Below are positions 22,165 through 32,430 of a stretch of 64,000 bases of DNA, in pieces. Under the pieces are notes generated by a model that did no database searches, was not told the origin of the DNA, and saw nothing but the letters and a program-made list of their open reading frames with translations. Source of the DNA: Crocodylus rhombifer (lineage: Eukaryota > Chordata > Crocodylia > Crocodylidae); the NCBI GenBank assembly GCA_038503035.1, contig JAVSML010024580.1, positions 101,142-165,141 of the forward strand. Direction: 5' to 3'. Position 1 is the stretch's first letter. Each line of letters begins with the position of its first letter. Both the position numbers and the translations under genes were made by a program.

Positions 22165-22535
22165 TGGGTGAGGACCCTGGGGCCGCGGCCCAGGCTGGGG
22201 TGGGACCAGGCTACCCCAGTGCTCCTGCTGACGCCAACCCCGCAGGGTCCTGGCTGGGGGGTCTTGCTCAAAGTCAGACGGATGCTAAATTAGGGTCAGG
22301 TTTGGTTAGATTGGTTCAGACTTGGGACTTTTGCCTTCCTCTGCAGCGGGGGCATGGCCTGTTGAGCATCTCTGAGCAGCACCAGGACGTTGGCGGCTGC
22401 GGCCCCCCTGTATCCCGGGGGCAGGGGCGGGGGCGACTGTGCTGTGATGGACACGGGGTTTGTCCGGGCTGGTTTGGACAGGGCTGATCCTGCCTGAGGC
22501 AGGGTGTGGGCTGGATGTGACCCCCACATCTCTGT
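22165..22535 (+). repeat. CR1 3' fragment
   Basis: ttgccttcctctgcagcggg, ctgagcagcaccaggacgtt, ggctggtttggacagggctg and ggctggatgtgacccccac, in the usual CR1 3' order. Confidence 0.75.
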
Positions 22536-22755
22536 CGTTCTCTGAATGGCAATGGGGTGCGGGGCTGCCCTGGGACCAGCACAGAGGAGCCTCATCGGTA
22601 AGGGCCCGATTCTGCTCTAGGGGCCTTTTCTGCTGAGCACTGGGTGCTTTGCACCTCTCCGGCTCAGGGTCCCTGGGAGCTGCCGAGAGGCCTCGGGGAG
22701 GGCTCCCGTTGTCCCCACCCCATTCACGCCTCTCCCCTCTGCTCTCTCCTTGCAG

Positions 22756-22842
22756 CCCGGGAGCAGCTCCGGCGGTCCCGCCACAGCAGGACCTTCCTGG
22801 TGGAGTCGGGCGTGGGCGAGCTGTGGTCTGAGATGCAGGCAG
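22756..22842 (+). CDS. HSPA12B: HSPA12B exon (residues 284-313)
   Basis: Acceptor ...ctccttgcag ends at 22755; donor gtagga from 22843. Short exon encoding [18 protein letters not shown], then [12 protein letters not shown]. It enters and leaves in phase 1, completing an Ala at the left junction and a Gly at the right. Confidence 0.96.
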
Positions 22843-24727
22843 GTAGGAACGGGAAGGGTGGGGGGGCCTCGGTGATCCCCTCTGGTGGGGGGGGCACAGA
22901 GCCACCAGCTTCCAGGCTGAAACCTGATTGCTACGGGGCTGAGGCACTGCAGCGTCTAGGGGTCATGGCCAAGGCCATGGAGGCAGTCTGTGGCAGAGGG
23001 GGCGTGAAACTTGAGGGCACACGGGTCCCAAATCCCGCGCAGAGGGTGCCCTGGTCCTTACCCCCGCTGACACTCCTGCAGCCAGCGCTTGACACCGGGA
23101 ATGAATCCGGGTCCTCTGGGATCCGCGGGGACTGGCTGGAGGAGGTCATTGCAGGTCAGGTGCCCCGAGCCTGGCTGTGCCCTAAGCTAGCGGGTCAATT
23201 TTGCATGGGAAAAAATGTTCTTTGCAAACTGTCAGGCACAAACACCCTTCTGCAGGCATGGAGAGACTCTTGCTATGCCTAAAGGAGGGGGCTTGTGCCC
23301 GAAAGCTTGCAGAGAACATTTTTTCCAACAACTTAGTTGGTCTGATAAAAGACATCACAACTGCTCTCCAGATCACCCGTGCTTCTCTGCACCGGGCAGG
23401 TCCACCCGGCCGGTCCTGGGGCTCTGAGTAGGGACCTCCCCAGCTGGCCCCAGCCACCCCCGAAAGAGCTGTCATGGGGTGCAGCAAAGCCCAGCCAGCT
23501 GGGACCTGGGATCTGACCCCATCTCGTCCCTGCTGCAACTGGACCGTGCCTTTCCCCCTTCTCCGACACCTTCTCCAGAGCTCTTTGCACCCAGTCACTG
23601 GATGGAGTCAGCAACAGGGGAAACTGAGGCACGGAGCTGGGTGGGGGATGGCAAACCAGTGGATCGGGGGAAGGCCCTTTCCTAGGCTTGCATGCTCTCT
23701 CCTCTGCCTCAGAAACCTCGAGCAGACAGGACAAGCCCCCAGTCCTGCTGGGGCACCTTAATGAACACGGCTAATTAGCAGCGCATTCCCAGCACCCCGT
23801 TTTGAGCTCTGCTCATCCTTTTCGGAGCATCCCTCTGCTCGCAGGGAGGAGGTGGAGGGATAGGGGTGCCCAGAGCTCCCTGCCCGGGGCTGAGCCCAGC
23901 TCCAGGGGCAGTGCAGAGACTCCTGGCTCCGGTCTGCGGGGAGGCGACTGGGCGGCTACGGGGAGGCGAAATCCCCTGAAGACTGACGCAGGATTATTGC
24001 AGTAAAAGCCCTTCCCTAGCGGGGTCCGGAGCTGGGGACAGCAACCACTGGTTTCTCTTGGCTCCCAGTCCGTCCCGGGAAACCTGGTGCGTGTGCATGG
24101 GCGCGTGTGCATGATGCTGCGCTGTCAGGATCGGGGCCTTCGTGCTCCTTGAACCGGGGAAGGGGACGGCTCCCAAATCCATTCGGCTGCTGCTCCCCTG
24201 TAAAGGGCTGGAGCTGCCCCAGGGGGTCCCGTGATGCTCTGTGGTTCCCAGCTCCCCCGACTCGGGTCTGGGACTCAGCTGCTTGCCTTGGAGGCTGTGG
24301 CGGGGATGGCCCAGATCAATGCTGGCTGCTGGGGGGGGGGAGCTCAGGATACACCCCCCACCCCCGGTGGCTGCTCTGGGGTTTGGCTGGAGGGACTATT
24401 CACCCTTTGGGGATTTCTGGGCCATTGCATCCTGCCACGGATCCATCCCCCCGGGGATCTCGCCTGCCCACAGCCCCTTGCACCACACGGGAGGGGATCA
24501 GGGCATAGACAGGTAGTGGGGCCGCACTCAGGACCTGTTAGAGTCCAGTGCAAAGGAAAGCCCCCCAGCACCGGGCCGGGGTCATTCATTGCACACCCAG
24601 TTTTGCAGGGCGGGGTGGTGGGGGGGTGCAGGACAGGATCTCCAGGCTCTCGGCACAGCCCACGATGCAATGCAATGCATGCACATGACTGCGCCCCCCA
24701 CAACCCCCCCCCCCTTGCTGGTTGCAG
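22843..24727. other. HSPA12B intron, 1.9 kb
   Basis: Contains a Penelope-like fragment at 23205-23395 and, near 23610-23650, a piece resembling the complement of a MIR-type SINE (ggggaaactgaggcacgg). 23700-24727 is GC-rich unique sequence without supported features. Confidence 0.5.
23205..23395 (+). repeat. Probable Penelope-like element 3' fragment with hammerhead-type motif
   Basis: Ends with ccaacaacttagttggtct and gataaaagacatcac, a tail I associate with Penelope-like elements of reptiles. Before it, gggggcttgtgcccgaaagc keeps the stem II loop and GAAA core strand of a hammerhead ribozyme, although the CTGATGA strand is degraded. aaaaaatgttctttgcaa and ttgcagagaacatttttt, about 90 bp apart, form a long inverted repeat. 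Identification is from memory of family features and needs a database search. Confidence 0.45.
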
Positions 24728-24832
24728 GTGACCGCTACATAGTGGCCGACTGCGGGGGCGGGACGGTGGATCTCACCGTGCACCAGATCGAGCAGCCGCA
24801 GGGGACCCTCAAGGAGCTCTACAAAGCCTCAG
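24728..24832 (+). CDS. HSPA12B: HSPA12B exon with phosphate-2 motif (residues 313-348)
   Basis: Acceptor ...tggttgcag ends at 24727; donor gtgaga from 24833. It encodes [20 protein letters not shown] and [16 protein letters not shown] is the phosphate-2 loop of the Hsp70/actin fold, equivalent to DLGGGTFD in classical Hsp70. Phase 1 at both ends. Confidence 0.97.
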
Positions 24833-24929
24833 GTGAGACGCATCCTGCCCCTTTCCCATCTCCCCCATCGCGCTGGCTGGCGCCTGCCCCTCGCCTTGCA
24901 GCGCCCGTTGCCCTTTGCTCCTTAAAGCA

Positions 24930-25015
24930 GTACCGTAATTTAGCATGTACCACCCCCCCAAAATAGGAGCTGCACTTCGTTTTTAAAAGGCAGAACAAGA
25001 AGATAAGAGCTTCCC
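24930..25015 (+). repeat. Small dispersed repeat, family C, copy 1
   Basis: ccgtaatttagcatgtacca and gcacttcgtttttaaaaggc, with a run of C between. It matches the layout at 59518-59600, and partly at 25300-25345 (cctcgcttataaggtgcacc). Function and family unknown; each copy sits beside a CR1 end. Confidence 0.5.
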
Positions 25016-25019
25016 TTAA

Positions 25020-25240
25020 AGCTGCAAGGTCCTGGCTAGAGGGTCTTGCCCGGCGCTCAGGCTCAGAGCGATGCTGCAGCGGGGGCAGGCAGGGATTTCC
25101 CCCTTGCTCAGACTGGTCCGGACTGGAGGGTTTTGCCTTCTTCTGCAGTGGGGGCATGGCCTGGGCCTGGGGTCTCTGGGGCACCTGTTACTCCCCTTTG
25201 CAGCAGCAGGATGGCGGCAGCCCACTCCTCCTGCTCCTCG
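25020..25240 (+). repeat. CR1 3' fragment
   Basis: ggcagggatttcccccttgc, ttgccttcttctgcagtggg, cctttgcagcagcaggatgg: the usual 3' UTR order of local CR1 copies. Confidence 0.75.
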
Positions 25241-25384
25241 CGCGGAAACCCCTCAGCTTTCATGTGGCTTCCCTACCCCGGGCTTTTGCAGTAGAAATGG
25301 CTTCCTCGCTTATAAGGTGCACCCCTGTTTCCAGCAGCTGATTTGTGTGCGGTACAATATGGTAACGCGGAGGGGCCAGGATGC

Positions 25385-25575
25385 GAGTCTGGCAGGCACC
25401 TGCGGGGGCACGTCCAGCCCAGCCCGAGGCAGGATCGGCCCTGTCCAAACCAGAGCAGACAAACCCTCACCTCAACTCTTCATAAAACTACCGCCAACCT
25501 TGACACGGCCCTAGACATCGCGTTCAAACCTGGGGGAAAGCAGGGGGCCATGGCCACCGATGTCCTGCTTCTATA
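25385..25575 (-). repeat. CR1 3' fragment
   Basis: Complement of the CR1 tail: cacgtccagcccagcccgag, gcaggatcggccctgtccaa, and the stretch ending near gtcctgcttctataaaaggc. Confidence 0.7.
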
Positions 25576-26859
25576 AAAGGCTGTTAAAACACAATGTGAA
25601 CAGGGAGGAAATCCCCCAGCGCAGCATGGGGCTGAGCCTGAGCACGGGGGTGAGACCTGCGGGGCGGGCGCCAGCCCCAGCCTGGGCTGCAGCAGCACCC
25701 GGCGCCCCTTGGGGGGGGCTTAAACCCCCCCGACACATGGATCTGAAAAGGGGCTTGGGGCATTGGTTTTGCTTCCCAAGCCCGTGCAAAACAGCCGAGA
25801 GGAGCCAACAAGAGCAGGACAAAGCTCCCCAGAGCCCATGGGCTTCAGCAGCCCGGGATCTCCCCGGACGAGCCCTGCAGCCGGCAGTGCCATCTGCTGA
25901 CTGTCTGGATGTCGGCTGGTGGGCCGAGACCGGCCGCGCTCGCGTGGCTTCACGGCTGGGATGCTCAACCGGGGCCCGCAGCAGCTCCGGGAGGCCTTGG
26001 CGGCCTTTCCGGAGAGCGGCCACGTGCCAGCGCTGGTAGCTTTGCAAACACGGGTCGCAAGGCAACCCCGGGGACGCCAAAGAGGGGTCCGAAGTGTCCA
26101 AACCTCTCTTCTCTTCTTGACTTCTTTGCACCAGGAGAATTGCTCCGATATTTTTGTGCAAGCCGAAAATGAGGGGAAGTGGAGAGCTGGCATTTTCCAA
26201 GAGGGTGCATCTTTTTGGTCTTACAGCCTATGCTGCAGTCCTGGTCCCGTTTGCATCCATGACGGGGGTGTTTTTTGGGAGGGGTGCTGGTGGCTTGAGT
26301 GGGGCCCAGATACACCCTTGAGCATGGGGAAGGGGGTGGGATTAGGGCTGCATTTCTCCAGCGGGGCCGAGCACCAGCTGATGGGGGTACCACTGCCCAA
26401 GTGGCGTAGGGGGGTTGTGCGGAGGAGGGCGGAGGCACCGCAGAGCGGGAGAGAGGTGAACATCGGCAGCAGAGGGGGACTGGCTGCCCCAGGGGCTTCT
26501 CGGAGGGATTTGGGGTCTCTGAAGGGTTGGGCTCGAGCGGGAGCGGGGGGGGGTACAGACCTGCAAGCAAACCTGGCGTTAAAGGTGTTGGGGCTACATC
26601 CCCGCTGCCGCTTTGCATCGCCAAGAGTTGCTGAGACCAAACGCATGCATCCCCCGGGGGCTGAGTGAATAAGGGACCCCCTCCCCAGCCAGCCCCCGGA
26701 CTCTGGACCAGACCCCCGCCCACTTCTAGCGGCGGTGGGAGGGGGCCAGGCTCGGGGAGCAGCGGGGCCAGGCTGACGGGGGTCGGGGGCGTGGGAGTGC
26801 GGGTCAGGACGCCCCCCGGCATGGGCACGCCTCACCCCTGACAGCCCCGCGCGTCGCAG

Positions 26860-27118
26860 GTGGCCCCTATGGCGCCGTGGGCGTGGACCTGGCCTTCGAG
26901 CAGCTGCTGTGCCGGATTTTCGGGGAGGATTTCATTGCTACCTTCAAGGCCAAGCGCCCGGCCGCCTGGGTGGACCTGACCATCGCCTTCGAGGCGCGCA
27001 AGCGGGCGGCCGCCCCGTCCCGCGCCAGCCCCCTCAACGTCTCCCTGCCCTTCTCCTTCATCGACTTCTACCGCAAGCACCGGGGCCAAAACGTGGAGAC
27101 CGCGCTCAAGAAGAGCAG
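26860..27118 (+). CDS. HSPA12B: HSPA12B exon (residues 348-434)
   Basis: Acceptor ...cgcgtcgcag ends at 26859; donor gtgtgg from 27119. It encodes [20 protein letters not shown], then [29 protein letters not shown] and [14 protein letters not shown]. It covers the long HSPA12-specific part of lobe II. It enters in phase 1 and leaves in phase 2. GC-rich, like the two exons that follow. Confidence 0.97.
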
Positions 27119-27266
27119 GTGTGGCCCGGCGGACCCGATCCGGGGGAGGGGCTGGGGACGCCCTGGGCGGGGGTCTCCCTGGGAAGCCACGCGGGTCTCC
27201 AGGGTGCAGCACTGGGGGGGCGGGCAGGCGGGGCAAGCCGCTTACCTGACCCCCACCCCCGTTCAG

Positions 27267-27370
27267 CGTGAACCTGGTGAAGTGGTCGTCGCAGGGGATG
27301 CTGCGGGTGTCCGCGGAGGCCATGAACGAGCTCTTCCAGCCGACCATCAGCCAGATCATCAGCCACGTTG
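27267..27370 (+). CDS. HSPA12B: HSPA12B exon (residues 434-469)
   Basis: Acceptor ...cccgttcag ends at 27266; donor gtaagt from 27371. It encodes [20 protein letters not shown] and [14 protein letters not shown]. The preceding intron is only 148 bp. It enters in phase 2 (AG|C, Ser) and leaves in phase 1. Confidence 0.97.
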
Positions 27371-27597
27371 GTAAGTGCGAGGGCAGGCCGCGGGGCTGCC
27401 CACTCCGGGGGCTGAGGGTAGTTGGCAGAAGTACCCACCCAGGCTGTGCATCCACCCAGGACCGGTGCAGGGCTCGCTGCGAGGCATGCACTTGCATTTC
27501 GGCGGCTCCCTGCAGCAGCGGCGGCGGCGGATTCGCCTTGCGAGGGGGTATTGCACCCCCCACCCCAGCCTGACCTGACCTGCCTCTCTCCCCCCAG

Positions 27598-28246
27598 ACG
27601 CCCTCATGAAGAAGCCCGAAGTGGACGGCATCAAGTTCCTGTTCCTGGTGGGGGGCTTTGCTGAGTCGGCCATGCTGCAGCACGCGGTGCAGACGGCCTT
27701 TGGCACCACGTGCCGCGTGATCATCCCACAGGACGTGGGGCTGACCATCCTCAAGGGCGCCGTGCTCTTCGGCCTTGACCCCACCATCGTGCGGGTGCGC
27801 CGCTCGCCCCTGACCTACGGCGTGGGCGTGCTCAACAAGTTTGTGGAGGGCAAGCACCCCCGGGAGAAGCTGCTGGTGAAGGAGGGCAAGAATTGGTGCA
27901 CCGACATCTTCGAGAAATTCGTGGCCGTCGACCAGTCCGTGGCCCTGGGGGAAGTGGTGCAACGCAGCTACTGCCCAGCCCGGGCTGGGCAGCGGAAGAT
28001 CATCATCAACGTCTACTGCAGCGCCACGGACGACGTGGTCTACATCACCGACCCGGGCGTGCGCAAATGCGGCACCATCAGCCTGGAGCTGGACGCGCTG
28101 GAGGATGGGGGCTCCCCCCCCCCCCGCGGAGCCGCCGCGAGATCCGCACCAGCATGCAGTTCGGGGACACGGAGATCAAGGTCACGGCCATGGACGTCAG
28201 GACCGCCAAGACCGTTCGGGCCACCATCGACTTCCTGTCCAACTGA
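27598..28246 (+). CDS. HSPA12B: HSPA12B last coding exon, with adenosine motif and a 1-base frameshift
   Basis: Acceptor ...cccccag ends at 27597. It encodes [20 protein letters not shown] (LVGGFAE is the adenosine-binding motif), [44 protein letters not shown] and [16 protein letters not shown]. Within the C run at 28114-28125 the frame slips. Downstream, [16 protein letters not shown] and ATIDFLSN end at TGA 28244-28246, but only in a frame reached by adding one base. All eleven exons otherwise add up to an exact codon multiple, which supports a single missing base rather than two exons. About 216 codons would be encoded with the base present. Confidence 0.95.
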
Positions 28247-29110
28247 GCCCCGGGGGAGCAGGGACGACCTGGGGCATCCCGATAGTGGCCCCCACCTCCA
28301 GCCCCAACCTGGAAGCCAGTGACTGCATCCTGGTGGGTTTATCACTGCAGGACCGAGCTGCTCCCACCCTCTGGGGGCCGGAAACATCCCTCCGTGGACT
28401 TGCAAAGGTGGGCGAGCGTGGGGAGCCCACTGCGACCTTGGTGGGAGCTGGAGGGGTGGTCTGCGCCGCACCTGCTGCATCTTAACACCCCCGAATCCCC
28501 CTCAGGGGTCTCAGCCGCTGGATGCTGCTCAGCAAGGGGCATGCTGAGGTGAGAATGACCCTTGCCACCCTATGGATGTTTGCTGGGGCCCGGGGTCTCA
28601 CCCGAGGACTGCAAATAGAGGATACCCACAGACTGCAGCTGGATCGTGGCCGGCTATGAGCATGGCCCCCCCCCACTATCCCTGCGAGGGAGACGGGCTC
28701 AGAGCCACGTCCCGGGGGGCTGCCCGCCTGCCGCGACCAGCCACGAGGCCACCACGGGCCCAACGCCTCCCCAGGAAAACCACTTTGCTGGCCCGCGGCT
28801 ACTCAAATGAACACGCCGTGAATTACGAGCCGGCCACTCCTCCCCTAGTCAGACAGCGCTCCGCGAGGCGAGAGGGTGGCGAACCGAAACGACGCCTGAA
28901 TCCCCGCTCCCAGATGGCAGCGATAAATATATCTTTTTTTTATTTTTTGTAAGCCCCAAATTTTTATTTTTCTATATCATCTGCTGACGTGTGGTGGGTG
29001 AGACCCCCGGGCGGTGCGGTGGGGCCCCCGGGTGGCACAGCATTTATAACCAGTCGAAGTACAGCATGAGAAGCGATGGAAGTCAAAATAAACCATAATA
29101 TCCTCCCGCG
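28247..29110 (+). other. HSPA12B: HSPA12B 3' UTR
   Basis: Follows the stop codon without any supported intron. It is GC-rich at first, then has a T-rich block at 28930-28950 before the poly(A) signal at 29087-29092. The exact cleavage site is inferred. Confidence 0.65.
29087..29092 (+). promoter_or_regulatory. HSPA12B polyadenylation signal AATAAA
   Basis: Canonical hexamer 840 bp after the stop codon, followed within 50 bp by a GT-rich stretch (ggtgtgctttgccggggctt). It is the first canonical AATAAA on this strand after the stop codon. Confidence 0.7.
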
Positions 29111-29774
29111 GAGCCGGGCCGGGCGGTGTGCTTTGCCGGGGCTTTGTCGTCTTGGGGGTTGGGCCTTTCACCTGCAATAGGGTCCTCAACCGGCCAGTGT
29201 CTTAGTCCTGCTGCAAAATTGAAGAGGGATCCCATCTGGATGAAGAGGGGCTTGGGGTGGGGCCCCGATATCGAATAGGCTGAGCTCCACGGAGCAAAGG
29301 GGAAGACAGTCGAGGGCTTCGCTTACACGTGCAGCCTGGGTTGTGCTATGCGTGGTCTCTGTTGAGACTCCAGAGTCTTGTCCCTTGACCCTGGACTTGC
29401 TTTTACTGCCCCCGTGTCCCTCCATGGGTTGACTTTCTTGTTCTGGTCTCTTCAACCCACCTTTGCTTCTTTCAGCAGTGACCTTCCTTTCTCGTATTTA
29501 AATGACTTTATACAGAAATTTAGTACCCCTCCTCTCCGCCAGCCCATCCCCAGCCCCCGACCCAAGTAGACCAAGGAAAAGCACCTGCCTCTGTGAATGA
29601 GTTAGTCTCACAGGGTCCTAGAAAGGTGAGGGACCGAGAGCACTGCAGGGCCGTGCTGCAGCCCCGCGCTACGCTGCACAAGCAGCCCCGAGAAGCTGAT
29701 GCCTGGGCGGACGAGGTCCGGCAGCTTGGAGGAGGAAACGGGCCGTTGGGTCCTACCTATGAGATGCACGGCCT
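29111..29774. other. Intergenic gap between convergent genes
   Basis: No recognised gene or repeat between the ends of HSPA12B and the presumed end of C20orf27. Confidence 0.5.
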
Positions 29775-30075
29775 CCCAGGAGCATCGCAGGATCAGAGGA
29801 GAGTCAGGCGGGAAGGGACCTCACAGGGTCACATCCAGTCCAGCCCCTGCTCCAGGCAGGAGCAGCCCTGGCTAAACCAGCCCAGCCAAGGGTCTGTCCA
29901 GCCTGCTCCTGGGATGCAGACTCCACCACATCTGTAGGGGCCTGTTGCAATGCTTAACCCCCGCCAGAGTCGCAGTCATTCTCCAGGCTGTATCGATGCC
30001 TGCAGTTATTCCCTCCCAAATGCAGGACCTTGCACTCGTCCTGGCTGAATTTCGTCTGGTCGACTGCAATGAAAT
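29775..30075 (-). repeat. CR1 3' fragment
   Basis: cacagggtcacatccagtcc, agcccctgctccaggcagga and a remnant like tccctcccaaatgcaggacc, in the complement order of the CR1 3' end. Confidence 0.75.
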
Positions 30076-30940
30076 GGCTACCTCATGTGTTTAAAGCCAA
30101 CCAGGAGCATTACAGATTGCAAGTTGTGCCACTTCCACCCCCTTAGCCCTGGGGCACAGCCAGGGGTCGAGTGGTTTTTAATGCTGTGTGAGCTGTTCTC
30201 CGCTGAGAAGTTTCTCTCCCAGGATGGGTCGCTGGTCACCTCAGGCCCAGGGCAATGGATAAAAGACTTATTGGAGGAGAGCAGATAGCAAAAGCATTCT
30301 CAATGCTTTCAGGACATGCCAGTATTTCCAAGACGGGCCTATCCTCAGCCCATCACCGGGGTATCTGTGCACTTTGCTGCTATTCCTCAAGCAAGATAAA
30401 TGTCCAGAAGCCACAGTGGGTGCAGGAGGGAGAAACACTGCACACAGTGGGTGCAGGAGGGAGAAAGTCTTTACTAAGCCTTCACCCTGATGCCTTCGAA
30501 CCCTAGAAAACCAACACAACAGCTGGGCCGGTTACAACCCACGGCTAGTCCTCATCGGCGCCAGCCTCCACCTGCTGTCGCTCATCCCCTCTTGGCTTTG
30601 GGGCAAGGACCTTCTCATTGCCTGCATCTGTACAGCGCCGAGCGCAGCCGGGTCCCGGTGCACTACAAGGGCTCCCAGATGCTACACAAATGCAGATAAC
30701 TCAATAACAAGCATTGCCCACAGGTAGCTGCAAGAGGCTATCTAGGTAGCAACGCAACATTTGCAGTGAAATCAAGCTAGAAAGGACCTCATTATTCAAA
30801 ATGTTTTTAAAAAAATCAACTTTTAAATATTTGTTTTTCCCCAACGGAGAGAGGAAGAAAAAAAAAGCCCCATCTTCGTGAGAGCAGCCACGGGCTGACC
30901 AGAGACAGACGAGCCGGGGCCTGGACTGTTTCAACCCAAG
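30076..30940. other. Intergenic gap, nothing recognised
   Basis: One short local duplication is visible: cagtgggtgcaggagggaga occurs at about 30415 and again at about 30446. No gene was recognised. Confidence 0.5.
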
Positions 30941-30969
30941 TTTATTATTCTGCCTTATAGATTTTTATT
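30941..30969 (-). promoter_or_regulatory. Candidate poly(A) signals for C20orf27
   Basis: AATAAA appears on the - strand at plus 30941-30946 and again at plus 30964-30969, about 1.85 kb after the C20orf27 stop codon. Other - strand hexamers exist closer to 28930-28970. Which is used cannot be told from the sequence. Confidence 0.35.
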
Positions 30970-31787
30970 TTTTGTCTTTTTTTTTTTTTTTTAAAGAAAC
31001 CACACACATACGCACACACGCACTTACATATAGGCACATAAATCTTCCTGTTGCTTTCCAAACCAAACTGCTTCTCTGGTCCTTGTACCATGTGTCTTAA
31101 AAAAACCCAAATGACAACCAAAAAAACAACCCACACAAAAACACAAGACGACATTTAATAAAAGGAAAAGTCAGGTTGGGATTTTTAGAGGAGTCCAAGG
31201 GTATCGGGTACCCAACTGCCACCGGTACCAAGTGCCTAATTCCCTTGGGCTTCTTGGAACACCTCATCCTCTGGCAAAATCCCACCCTGAGATGCATGCT
31301 GTTTTCAAGGGGGTCTGCCCGGCGGCGTATGGGGGCGTGGAACGTAGCTTTACGGGACAGTTTCTGGTCTCGGTTGCAGTGGCGAGCACCCGGAGTCAAG
31401 CGGCTCCCGGGCCAGGGAGTCGGCCTGGAGCCGGCTCATCCGAAGCTCCAGAGGGGCAGGGCTGCAGCCGGGACCAGAATCCAGCCCCGAGCCGTCAGCT
31501 GGGCCGTGGGAGAGCTCACGGAGAACGAAACTCAACAAAATGAATGGCGGCAGCAGCAGAAAGAGCGCGCGGGAGAGAGCAGGCACCGCTCCTAAACGGT
31601 CCCTAGTCAAGACACGGTATGGCTTGCAACAAGTCCTGCCTCCTGTGTTTCCTGGAGGCGGCAGACACCCAGCTGGGGGAAAGCCCGCCGCGCCCAAGCA
31701 CCAGCGATTCGTCCAAGCGCACACAGCTACAGGGACCCACAGCCCACCCCCTGGGCACGGCAGCCAGGAAGGACATGCTAATGGTAC

Positions 31788-31931
31788 CAGAGGCTTTGCT
31801 TTTCTTACATACGTACGTCAGAGCTGTCACAACTGCCATTATACGTATCTATAGAGGTATATAGATAAATCTAAGTCTATCAATAGGTAGATACATAGAT
31901 AGATAAAAGTAATGTGATAGACTGAAATAAT

Positions 31932-31962
<31 letters not shown>

Positions 31963-32330
31963 CAGTAATGCGATAGACCAAACTATTACAATAGACAGAC
32001 AAAACAGATAAAAGTAATGTGGTAGATCAAAGTAATATGATTGATAGATAGATGTCTGTCTAGATATATCTAGATGTATCTATAGATCTATAGATATCTA
32101 GATCTATACATATATCTATATATATTTCTATCTCTCTCTCGATATATATGCAGGTAGCTAGCTAGCTAGCTGTATAAATATCTATTTCTATATCTAGATA
32201 GATATAAGGGTAGTTGTGGAAACCTGGCACATGTATGTACCAAGCAGGCCACATGTGACATGGAGCTGGCTGGAGAAGAGGCTCCTTTGCTTTACAGGCT
32301 TTGCTTTTCTTACATATATATATGTGTGTG

Positions 32331-32384
<54 letters not shown>

Positions 32385-32430
32385 GCCACGGAAACCTAGC
32401 ATGCGTGTATGCCAAGCCGTGCATGTGTGA
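31788..32430. repeat. Low-complexity block: TA, CA, AAAG and TAGA repeats with a tandem unit
   Basis: 31845-32200 is rich in tagata and tatcta. 31933-31962 is a run of about seven AAAG units. 32318-32384 is (TA)n(TG)n(TA)n(CA)n(TA)n, which is largely self-complementary. A unit of about 175 bp is tandemly duplicated: gtggaaacctggcacatgta near 32216 matches cacggaaacctagcatgcgt near 32388, and ggctttgcttttcttacata occurs at about 31792 and again at about 32298. The block lies within the presumed C20orf27 3' UTR. Confidence 0.8.

Larger units (their letters stand above)
16206..22755. other. HSPA12B intron, 6.5 kb
   Basis: The largest HSPA12B intron seen here. Family A and CR1 fragments fill 16450-18400, a family B repeat lies at 19425-19585, and an alternating purine-pyrimidine tract at 20428-20620. 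18410-19420 and 20640-22160 contain no feature that I recognise; 21365-21400 is faintly MIR-like. Open frames across 20071-20992 and 21747-22487 are intronic and not supported. Confidence 0.5.
24833..26859. other. HSPA12B intron, 2.0 kb
   Basis: CR1 pieces and two copies of a small repeat (family C) occupy 24930-25575. 25576-26859 is GC-rich, with many long accidental frames on both strands but no supported exon; the flanking exons join in phase directly. Confidence 0.5.
4589..29092 (+). other. HSPA12B: HSPA12B gene (all recognised exons to poly(A) signal)
   Basis: HSPA12B is a distant member of the Hsp70 superfamily: a cytosolic, actin-like ATPase without a classical substrate-binding domain, known mainly from endothelial cells and angiogenesis in other vertebrates. 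Eleven coding exons join in consistent phase and give about 670 codons; about 14 N-terminal residues are missing, for an expected total near 684 (human 686). The three nucleotide-binding signatures of the fold are present: phosphate 1 (DFGTTSSG), phosphate 2 (DCGGGTVD) and the adenosine motif (LVGGFAE). I chose HSPA12B over its paralogue HSPA12A because of the C-terminus (IDFLSN) and segments such as [12 protein letters not shown] and SIDSSFRQ. The neighbour C20orf27 agrees with the human HSPA12B locus. One frameshift lies in the poly-C run at 28114-28125. Confidence 0.95.

Noticed and set aside
21747..22487. 246-residue + strand frame
   Set aside because: Intronic. The second half is CR1 3' UTR; the HSPA12B exons on either side join in phase without it.
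25965..26828. 287-residue - strand frame, Pro-rich
   Set aside because: GC-rich intron with low-complexity composition and no homology.
26832..27962. 376-residue open frame on the - strand
   Set aside because: It lies antisense across the last HSPA12B exons and introns. The high GC content leaves few stops. The + strand exons are strongly conserved; the antisense protein resembles nothing.
28930..28975. T-rich run as the 3' end of C20orf27
   Set aside because: It contains - strand AATAAA-like hexamers, but lies within the HSPA12B 3' UTR nearly 4 kb past the C20orf27 stop; 30941-30969 is nearer.
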